Below, piece after piece: positions 55,501 to 64,000 of a stretch of DNA of 64,000 nt. The notes beneath the pieces were generated by a model. The model was not told where the DNA came from and made no database searches. It saw only the letters and a list, made by a program, of their open reading frames with translations. The DNA comes from Caenorhabditis remanei. Taxonomy: Eukaryota > Nematoda > Chromadorea > Rhabditida > Rhabditidae. The stretch is from positions 15,994,587 to 16,058,586 of the forward strand of contig NC_071333.1 in NCBI RefSeq assembly GCF_010183535.1, written 5' to 3'. Each line of letters opens with the position of its first letter. Position 1 is the stretch's first letter. The position numbers and the translations under genes were made by a program.

Positions 55501-56058
55501 AGTTCTGCAAAATTTAATTGTGAGAAGAGTAGAGGAATCCCATTAATCCCAGCCAAAAAGCCAAAACCCATTTTGAAATTACACTTGACCCAAAAAAGAA
55601 AAGAGAGAGCACTAAGAAATGCTCATTTACATCCCGACTAGGAATTCATGCTACGGGGCGGAGTGTCGTTGCCTATGTCTTAGGCTCCACACTCCTTTTT
55701 TTAGCCGGTTTCTTCGTGGGCTTTCTCCTCCTTCTTTTTCCCCTCTTTGTCGTTTCACCCGCCAAATTCAAGTTCGCCAGCATACGACACCAAGAATTCA
55801 AAATAAAAAAGAGAGGAAGAGTTGGGACACACGGACGGGGTGGGGGAGGATGAGAGGAGGAAAAAAGGGGGCTATTTTTCATCTCTCTTCTTCTCTTGTT
55901 TTCCACTCCAACTATCTTCTGTTCTCATATCGATACTCTCATTAACTTGAAACTCTTGCATTATCCTCCTCCTTCTTCTTGTCTGTCACTTTCCTTTTCT
56001 ATCGCTCTGTAATCGTAACTAATTACTAATTGCAGTGAACTACCATCCATCGACAATC

Positions 56059-57571
56059 ATGTCTGGCAACGACTCTCACCGTTCCTTCCTCCAAGATCTA
56101 AAAATCGCCCACGATGTCTACACAATTGAAGTCGTTGATGAGGATTCCAAGAAAATTACTGTGAGTATATATAGAAAATTGTGTGAAATAAAAACCATCC
56201 GTTTTTTCTAAGGAACGCTGGTACAGAATCGTTCAAAAGGTTGTAAACTTTGGCCGTTTTCTGTTTTAATTGGCCTACTTTGAGAGTGTGGCATGGTAAT
56301 ACTGATTGTTTCATCAAGTAGATTTTTAATAAAGTATACAGAACAAAAGTAAAGCTTCATTTTTGTAGTTGACAACTTATTTGTACGGGCACTCCCTAGA
56401 GATTCATGGTTATTTTAAGACGACAACTCAAAAATCGCACAATTTTTCACTGAAATTGGTCAATTTGAGGGAGAAATTACTTTGTTATTTTTGCTAGAGA
56501 GTGTTCATACAAAAAAATTCTCAACTACAAAAATAAAACTCTCCTTTTTTGAATACTTCATTAAAATCTACTTGATGAAACAATCAGTATTACCATGACA
56601 CATCCTCAAAATTGGTCAATTTCAACTGAAAACGGGCGAAGTTTACAAACTTTGTAACGGTACTGTATGTAGTAAAGAGTATATTACGTTTATAGTCTAA
56701 ATAAGAGCGTGAGGCAAGAATTGTTGAAAACTCTGCTGGTGCCCAAAAGTGATATCTACAGCTCTTGAAAATTTTGTGATGACGCGTTCAGGCATACATT
56801 CCTGAGAGACCACGAAACTCACCAGAATCACAATTATCCCATCAACCATGAATTTTCAGCTTCACTTGGCTGGGCCAGCAGGCACCCCATACGTCGGTGG
56901 AGTCTACGAAGTGGATATCAAGTTTCCTGCCACATACCCAGATGGTCTCCCAGAGGTAACTTATTAGTTACGGTGATCACATCCACAATATTTTATATTT
57001 CAGATCGTTTTCAATGTGCCGATCTGGAATGCGGCCGTTGAACCAAGCACCGGACGCGTCAGCTTCAACAATGAAACAAATCTCAACGTTGGACAGACGC
57101 TCAACTACGTCGACGACTTGTTGAAAGTTCTCGATTTCGAGGACGATTCGGAATTCGCAGTAAGTTTACTTTTTATTTCATATGAACTCTGACTAAGAAA
57201 TGTATTTTTTAGAAGACAGCTCGTTTCTGGAGTGCGGAGTTCGCTGGGGCCATGGGGTACCCAGAATACAATATCCTTGTCGCCAAGGTCCGCAAGGTAG
57301 AGGAGATGGGCTTCCCGACAGTAAGTTATCAAGGGTTTTTGTGTAAATTTGAGGATAAATTTTGGAAAACACTTTCTGACTTCATTCAATTGCAACCTGA
57401 TAGCAGTTATGTTAGTGACTTGATTCTAGTCATGTTAGGAGACAGAAAACGAATTATTGAATTATTCCAAAATATTTACAGAAGGATGCCATCATTGCCC
57501 TTTCCGAGTGCGATTGGAAAGTGGAAGATGCTGCCGTCCAACTCATCGACCAAGCCAGCACAGAGTGTTGA
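56059..57571 (+). CDS. Catalytically dead UBE2K-like E2 variant with UBA domain (183 aa)
   Basis: Five exons: 56059-56160, 56860-56955, 57004-57159, 57213-57320, 57482-57571 (184 codons with stop). The acceptor ATTGCAG is 24 bp before the ATG. The E2 fold is recognisable (LHLAGPAGTPYVGGVYEVDI, ATYPDGLPEIVFNVPIWN), but the HPN is replaced (IWNAAVEPSTGRVSF) and Ser86 stands where the catalytic Cys should be. The UBA domain is intact (VRKVEEMGFPTKDAIIALSE then CDWKVEDAAVQLID). Such UEV-type proteins can act as partners or decoys for active E2s. C. elegans UBC-22 is a comparable relative, to my knowledge. It is head-to-head with the active paralogue, so it arose by local duplication. Intron 1 (699 nt) carries a foldback element. 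Confidence 0.88.
56222..56665. mobile_element. Foldback/MITE-like element in intron 1 of the E2-variant gene
   Basis: Arms of about 170-180 bp are inverted copies (GTAATACTGATTGTTTCATC on the left, its inverse on the right; ends TACAG and CTGTA). The centre is about 80 bp. No coding capacity. Confidence 0.75.
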
Positions 57572-59159
57572 GTTAATGAAGGATCCGGAAGTAGTTGAAA
57601 AGTAATTGGTTTTTAGTATGAATTGAATCTGAGACACCATTCGTTCTAAAAAATTATTAATTTTTTATTACCCCCTTTCCTTCAAGTTCCGCCAAGTCTC
57701 ATCCCTTCACTCATTTTCCTTTTTCATTCCATCGATTTCAAATGTATTCCAAACTCATCCCTAGAATCGTCCCGTTCCGGTACTTCATTTGTATTTCTCG
57801 GTATTATTTCAGTTATAACCCCATTTTTTTGTAATTTTAAATCAAATGTGCAGTAAAATAATGGATGATTAGATTATTCTTCATGTTACAGAAGATTTAC
57901 AAATAGATAATCGGGGGTTGTCAAGAAAAGTTGAGAAAACATGACTTACTGGAAACATGCGAAAATTTTGTTCTTTACATCTGCTGAAAGTTTGTTCAAC
58001 TTGTCAAAAATCACCGAATTGGAACCATTTTTGACTTTCATTAATTTGAAGCATAAAAAAGATAGAAACTGGACTACATATGCTTATTTTTATGAACGAA
58101 AGCACAATTCAATCAAGAAATGAAAAACTGCTCGAAACAAGGACAGTAAAAGTTACAGTACTGGAAAGTTAAGGAATAATGGTCTTCTGCTGTTTTCGGA
58201 AAAAAAACCAAACTAAAGGTTAATAGGTATGATGATTTAAGCACTTTTACTATGAATTCTTGAAAAATTTCAAAAATTCTGTTAAAAACAGTGTACCAAC
58301 TTCTGAATCCGGGCCGAGCCGATTTTTGACAAATCTGGGGAAAATGCATTCTGAAAATGTATAGTAGACCACTGAATTTGCAACAGTCTTTGTTTCAGTA
58401 CAAGCCAACGTTGTCTACCTGAAACGGAGGTAAAAACTCTTCTTCAGATTTGTTATTTTGTTAGACTGTCCAGTCCAATCCTAGAACTCCAATTTTTTAT
58501 GTTGATAACTGTTTTGATTGAAGACTCCTTCAGAGAATAAAGACAAACAAAGACGGCAGTTTGAAACTCTCACAATACATAGTCACATTAAAATAAGTCC
58601 ATTTCAGAGAGAAGCTACTGTGGGATTTCTCAGAGGACATATATCAATTGTGCAACTCGTTGTTCTCATTTTACAATTTTACAATTTTACGCACTAAAAG
58701 ATGAAATGAAATATTTTCACCAGAAATACCTGTCTTGGATGGAATTCTACAAAAAAAAAACTGACTGCAATATAAATTAAGTTTTCTGGAATGATTCAGC
58801 ATGAACTCTTATGATAAGAGCATTGAACAAGTGTATCGCATTTCTCACTTGAATTGTTGTGTACACAATTTTTCGGTTTGCCGAAGGGTTTTGAAACTTC
58901 AAACTTGAACTTCCCTGCAGCGCAAAGTGATAAAGAAATCACTTTTCTACGGGAAGTTAAAAGCCTAGTCATGTTTTGCGAACATTTATAAACTCATGCT
59001 TTCCTCAAATTTAAAACAAATAAAGGTTGACACTCTCTGAATTAGTTCACCATAAATGTGTTGAAACGTTGATGAGAAGTTTTAACTAAAAGAGTTAAAA
59101 GAGTTTGACCAGTCTCTACTGCAGAAAAGACGAACCGGAAGTCAGATTTGGAGATGGAC
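57572..59159. other. Intergenic, no supported gene
   Basis: 3' flank of the E2-variant gene, then AT-rich DNA. Short T-rich frames only. Confidence 0.5.
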
Positions 59160-59380
59160 ATATGATGTTCAAGTCTCAGATCGATTCCAGCTTTTTAAAA
59201 CAAGAGTGCGTGAGAACGAATTCGAGGAAGAGAAAAAGAGAAGATGAAAGTCCAAGAAAGGAAAAGCTTGGCGAGGATCCAAAAAGCAAACTGATTCTCG
59301 GCAATCCGGCAAAAGCTATCAGAATCAGTACTTCCAAGAAAGCGTTGGACAAGGCGTATCACGGTGAATACCGTCGATAA
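59160..59380 (+). CDS. Short basic ORF, doubtful
   Basis: MMFKSQIDSSFLKQECVRTN then a nuclear-localisation-like NSRKRKREDESPRKEK, ending KKALDKAYHGEYRR and a TAA. The composition is protein-like. A possible donor (GGTGAATA at about 59362) and an acceptor-flanked segment at 59448-59471 downstream would stop at once if joined. It may be a decayed gene or retro-copy. No family recognised. Confidence 0.25.
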
Positions 59381-61711
59381 GCCCCCAACATCAAAATCAA
59401 AGTCGGCGTTAGCTAATCGGTTCTGAGCTGAGACGTTAATTTTGCAGTCTAATGACATTGGACTCAACGAGTAAGTTTTACGAAATAGGTCACTTGAACA
59501 GTGAGGTTGATTTAATTGGAAGAAATCCTGCTCGACTTGTATCAAAACCACCTTTTTCGGCTTCGTGAGCCGCCTTTATCAATGTCACACTCATTTTTCC
59601 ATTTCTCCCAGTACTCAACCCAGTTTACCAATTTTAGTTGAACATTTTCTTTTTTTAATCCGTTTGTTGAGATGGTTTCCTGCATAAAATTAAATTTTGA
59701 TGCATAAAATCAAATTGTTGGCATACCATTTTCTTTAGTATAACCCTCATACTTCTGTATTTTTTTGTTATCGCAATGTTCATTTCAAAGTTTCTGTCTG
59801 AATGAATCCCCCAGATTATTGTCTGGAACAAGTTTTTTGAGAGCAAAAAATATTTGATTGGCTCAAGAGTCTAGACAACCTACAGACACCAAAAGTCATC
59901 ATAAACTTTTCCCCGAGCACTGTCTAGACATTAGAACGTTTGAAATAAACAAAAGTAGATGGATTAATGAACGATAAATGTATTTCTGGAATGTTCTCTG
60001 ATGTATTGTGATAAGTTCCTAAAAGAAATAGCAATGAGAAACATGAGCAGGAAGAATAAGTGGTTGTAATGTAGTTATTGTTACGTTCTAGAGATTGAAA
60101 AGAAGAAATCTGGAGAAAAGACCCAAATATCATTTTTCAGACAGTTCAGTTGATTTATATTTGCAATCACCGTCGAGAAACAAGTACACACCAAACTGGA
60201 TCGAAGTGAGAATCTTGATTGTGATAAAACTCATTATGACTATATTCAATATTTTGCAAAAAGTGTGAATATCCCAATTCTCAGTTTCTTTTTAGCTGTT
60301 CCTCAATTCTTTTCTTAAATCTTTCTCGGTTTTCGTTTCGAAAATTTTTGACTTTTTTTTTTGAAACTGAATTCAAAACTTCTTCAAATCCTGTAGGAGC
60401 CTCGATCTTCATAAAGAACCACAAATCACATGGAACTTATACAGAATAACACCAAAAATCGGAAAACTTGTGTTCTATTAATTGGCGGGTACTAAAGAAA
60501 CCGGAGCTAGTCAAAGTCAGGAAATTGTTTTGATAATACACGTTATGTTCCCCTGTCAGAACTTCCGTCAATACAAAGATGTTAGAAACGATACATGATC
60601 GTGAGATACAAAAAATAGCAACTTGGTTGTCAAGAGAAACTTATGAAGAAAAAATAATGGAAGAATGAAACCAGGGGAACAATCTTGATGGTGCATCTGA
60701 ATTGACAATCCATAAGACATTTTATGACTGTTTATCAATTAGTTCATGTAATAAGCTTTTCACCAGACTTGCAAAATATGGGCCCAGCCCGGGTCGCCGT
60801 CGCCCTGGCCCGATGGAGAAATTAGCCGGCCCAGGGTCAAAAAATATGCACAATTTTTCGAAATTTTTTCGAAATTTTTTTTCGAGATTTTTATTATAAA
60901 TAGTCAAAAATCTTATGTACGCTTGAGTTTTTATCGATATTCAAAAAAAATTGACTTTTTTGCTGAAAAATTTCGAAAAATTCAAAAACATTCAAAATTT
61001 CAATTTTGTACGGTGACCCGGGTTAACTGCCCCGGCCGGTTGCAAGTCTGCTTTTTACTCATTTAGTTATTCACTGTTAGCCAGATTGAAAGTTTGAATT
61101 CCTTGACTTCCTTAAAACAATTCTAAAGTTCATTCACATTCACGCAGCCAGTGAATCTGGATAACCTTCTCGACCATGTCATTTTTATTCCCTTTTTCGT
61201 GCCACCTGACTTCCACGTCCGTAACCAGTATGCTCGGTTTGGGTGCCCTTGAACCTATCCTGATACACTCGATTAAGACGACTTTAATGATTCTCCTTAT
61301 CTTCTGTTTCAGATAAAGTATCTTGCCAAAAACGAGTTGTGTTTAGCCTAAACCTGATATCATATTGTGTTCAAACATCCGAACCAAATTTTGTTATGAA
61401 AAATCGTATCTAGAAAGGATTTGAGTTCCCCCGAGTATACTTCTCGTGATTTTCTTCTCTATAATCAAGTATAATCATCTTTTTATTCTCTTCGAAAACT
61501 TTTCGAAAACATAAATTTTCGATTCTTCGAATCCGCTAATTATTTCTTGCTTGACTCATTCACCAACTCCCCCCTTTTTGCTCGTTAATCCGTTCCCTGG
61601 AGTTCAGAGCCGGAACTTTAGCTCCGCCTCCTCCACTTCCCTATAAAAACAAACGTGATCATACATATTTTCAATTGAGCATTCCATTCGACAGAGCTCG
61701 GTTCTGAGAAG
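59381..61711. other. Intergenic; GC-rich dispersed-repeat fragment at about 60775-61045
   Basis: 60780-60835 (GGCCCAGCCCGGGTCGCCGT, GGCCCGATGG) and 61010-61045 (GACCCGGGTTAACTGCCCC) look like the two ends of an inverted repeat around an AT-rich centre; a related GGCCCGGCCCGGACC phrase occurs at about 63549. No gene seen. 61500-61711 is the promoter of the zig-type gene. Confidence 0.45.
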
Positions 61712-62591
61712 ATGAACTTGCTTCTTCTGTGCCTCGTGGCCGGTTCCTTGGCCTATGTGTCAACAACAACCTACTCGGTAAGTCAACCATCCTCTATAAA
61801 AAGGATATATTTCATTGTTACAATAATGAATTTCAGAGATATCGCAACGCCTCTGCTCACGAGTCTATTGTGCTCAACGCGCAACAACTCCGCGAGGAGC
61901 CGATGCTCAAGATAACAAGAGGACTGGAGCCACTCAAAGCGTTGACCGAAAAGAAATTGGTGCTCACCTGTGATGTCCTCTACCGTCCTGCTGCAACCAT
62001 CATGTGGACATTCAACGAACTCCCCATCCAAGGAGACCTGGAAATCTCGATGGAAGATAAAATAATCAACATGGATACACCAGTCTATGAAGCAGGCAAT
62101 CTTCGTTCCACATTGACCATCGAGTGTCCATCCACCGCGGATACTGGAGTGTATCGATGCATCACCACAAACGGAATCGAAACGGTTTCCAGTGCGGCTT
62201 GGATCGAGTTTGGTAAGTAACAATGACTACATGCTCCCAATCAACATACTTGTATTTCTCATATTCAGTATCCTCCGGCGATGAATGCAAATCGAACGGA
62301 ATCAGTGGTCCTGTCATCACCCAATGGTCCTACTCCAGATTTGAATACCGAGGAAACGCGGCAATTTTGGTTTGCCGTGCGGATCGCCCAGCAGAATGGA
62401 TCTGGAAGAATGCCGATAATGAGACCATCGAAACCGGGGGACGCTTTGAGATTCTTCCAAACGGAGACCTCTTGATTCAAAACATCAGTTGGGCTGATAT
62501 GGGACCATACTTCTGCACTGCTCGCAATGAGTTTGGAGAATCCGGAGAAGTCACCTTCCTCTATCCGTTCCGGGCACCAAGACGCTTCTAA
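61712..62591 (+). CDS. Secreted two-immunoglobulin-domain protein, ZIG-2/3/4 type (254 aa)
   Basis: Exons: 61712-61777, 61837-62212, 62269-62591 (255 codons with stop; phases 0 and 1). Signal peptide MNLLLLCLVAGSLAYV. Ig domain 1: Cys in KKLVLTCDV, Trp in TIMWTF, Cys in DTGVYRCIT. Ig domain 2: Cys in AAILVCRAD, Trp in AEWIWKN, Cys in DMGPYFCTA. There is no transmembrane segment. Length and layout match the C. elegans ZIG-2 to ZIG-5 group, neuronal secreted proteins needed to maintain axon position. The TLKALTE-like linker (PLKALTEKKLV) before Ig1 is typical. AATAAA follows at about 62786. Confidence 0.88.
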
Positions 62592-63168
62592 ATTTTCTTT
62601 TGAAACCGTTCTCTTCTTTGTTTTTTTTCTGACTACGTAAATCAGCTTTCATGTGACCCTCAATCTACCCCCATTTCTTCGAGCTCTTTTGCACATGAGT
62701 TCGTTTGCTCCTTTCCTTTTTCCCTAGATCTCGCACAATTTACACACACAAAAGAAGTCTCCGTCCAGCCCCCCCCCCCCAAACAAAATAAAAAAGATAC
62801 GTTAATTCAGATTCTTACTGTCTTCCCATAAGATGAAACTGCATATCCGGCTGGATTCATTAAGCCTAATCCGCACAATGAAGCAGGTGCTCATTAGCTA
62901 AAAGCTATGATCAGCCCTGGGGATTGTAGAAAAGAATTTTTTCAGAAGATTAATTGTGGTTTTTATGATAAAAAGGGGGCAAACACGTTAATGCTCAAAG
63001 CTCATATCATCCACATGACCAAATATCAGAATCACTCGAGTCATTTGAAGAAAGTGTTCGAGTTGATCGAGCCCAGCGATATCCGTTTGGCAGATCAAGG
63101 CCGATTAACGTGAAAGAACCCATTTTTTCGAATTTTTTTTGTGACATTGATTTTTCAGAACTTCTTCT

Positions 63169-63426
63169 ACTGTCGAAAAAATAAAGTTTCGACAAGGATT
63201 TTCAAAAAAAATTTCGCGCGCTGAAACGCGCAAGCGCATAAAGTTCTGGGCGGAGCTTAAACTGCAAGCTTAATTAAGCGGCGCGGTTCTAATTCCAGTT
63301 GTTTTTTCCAAATTAAGAACCGCGCCGCTTGCAGTTTAAGCTCCGCCCAGAACTTTATGCGCTTGCGCGTTTCAGGGCGCGAAATTTTTTTGAAAATCCT
63401 TGTCGAAACTTTATTTTTTCGACAGT
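63169..63426. mobile_element. Short palindromic foldback element
   Basis: Arms of about 120 bp are nearly perfect inverted copies, beginning ACTGTCGAAAAAATAAAGTT and ending with its inverse. They contain GCGCATAAAGTTCTGGGCGG and GAACCGCGCCGC. The centre is only about 25 nt. Such a palindrome would extrude or form a long dsRNA if transcribed. Confidence 0.85.
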
Positions 63427-64000
63427 AATTCTGAATTGTAGTCGAAAACTTGACTTTTTCGGAAAAAAAAATCAAAAAAGTTTTAAATTTTGAGTTTGTG
63501 GGAAAATCATCTGGGTCTTCGTGCCTGGCTTTTCAATTTTGCTGACAAGGCCCGGCCCGGACCTTGACAACTGTGTTTAAAATCAGTTCTAAACTCAGAA
63601 GTGATATTGGTTACTGTAGTTTTGAGTCGTTGTTATTTCGAACACTACTTTCTCCAGGTGTTCTCAAAAACTCTCAAAAGTTAGAAACTTTTGGGAAAAA
63701 CTTAGGAATGGTGACTTTTGTTCTCTGGTAAACCACTATTAGACCATATACCTTCCGTTGTAAATAACCAACTGTCTACCCGAATGTTCCCCCCTCCCCC
63801 TTCCGATGACCTCTCATCTTATCTACCTACCTTTTACTATTTTTCTTTTTTCTCTCCACAGAATAACGCTATTTCGTTTGCGCGGCAAGAGGGACTCATT
63901 TGAATTTAGACGGGTAGCCTGCCACTACGGTACATAGTAGGTTTTTGAATCTCGGATAATATTTTTTCTATCCAACATTTCGGTAGTTCGTTTCACTTTT
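63427..64000. other. Intergenic to window end
   Basis: No supported gene. A TTTTTCTCTCCACAG at about 63861 could be a splice acceptor for a gene that continues past the window: the frame after it reads NNAISFARQEGLI then stops, so no exon is called. Confidence 0.4.

Noticed and set aside
55619..55945. Plus-strand 108-codon frame between the two E2 genes
   Set aside because: Lies in the shared promoter region; TC/AG-rich composition, no splice or start evidence, no recognisable protein.
1..64000. CRISPR arrays, bacterial operons, insertion sequences with transposases
   Set aside because: Nothing of the kind is visible; the splice signals and gene families show nuclear nematode DNA.

Overview
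The window looks like nuclear DNA of a Caenorhabditis-type nematode. The evidence is AT-rich intergenic DNA, 45-60 nt introns with GTAAGT donors and TTTCAG acceptors, and an acceptor-like TTTCAG a few bases before almost every ATG (expected for trans-splicing to a spliced leader). The recognisable proteins also fit: a cyclin T, an insulin-like peptide, a ZIP transporter, UBE2K-type E2 enzymes and a two-Ig ZIG-type secreted protein. All gene models were spliced by hand from the sequence. Every complete model closes in frame across all its introns. No similarity search was run. LAYOUT. 1-3.9 kb: four tRNA-Pro(UGG) genes in two divergent pairs that are inverted copies of each other, around a 1.5 kb foldback element. 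3.9-9.6 kb: a partial minus-strand gene, a small minus-strand ORF, a six-exon cyclin T gene, and a partly duplicated 3' flank carrying two copies of a 67-nt hairpin. 9.6-47.1 kb: a dense accessory cluster of small genes. It contains (i) a family of about 92-100 residue proteins, always in three exons with a middle exon of exactly 51 nt and phase-0 introns (members at 10463, 18773, 26732, 29408, 31122, 37249, 39964 and, on minus, 47065); (ii) a family of two-exon minus-strand genes with a charged or helical first exon and an acidic Asn/Asp/Glu-rich tail exon (12409, 13239, 14586, 17862, 25709 and probably 39302, plus decayed copies); (iii) three larger minus-strand genes with duplicated proline-rich exons (16741, 24617, 35811). 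A block carrying one of each type has been duplicated (about 15.9-19.7 kb and 22.2-27.6 kb). Copies show premature stops, frameshifts and a transposon-loaded intron, so the cluster is evolving fast. An insulin-like peptide gene (41.8 kb) and a ZIP metal transporter (44.3-45.6 kb) sit inside it. 48.6-57.6 kb: a GYF-domain-like protein gene, tRNA-Trp(CCA), then two head-to-head UBE2K-type genes. One keeps the catalytic cysteine; the other has serine in its place. 57.6-64 kb: mostly intergenic, then a zig-type immunoglobulin gene and a palindromic foldback element. WORKING TOGETHER. The housekeeping-type genes are independent. The accessory cluster looks like a lineage-specific array in which a minus-strand coiled-coil/acidic gene is repeatedly placed head-to-head with a plus-strand small helical gene. 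That pairing is an observation; any joint function is unknown.
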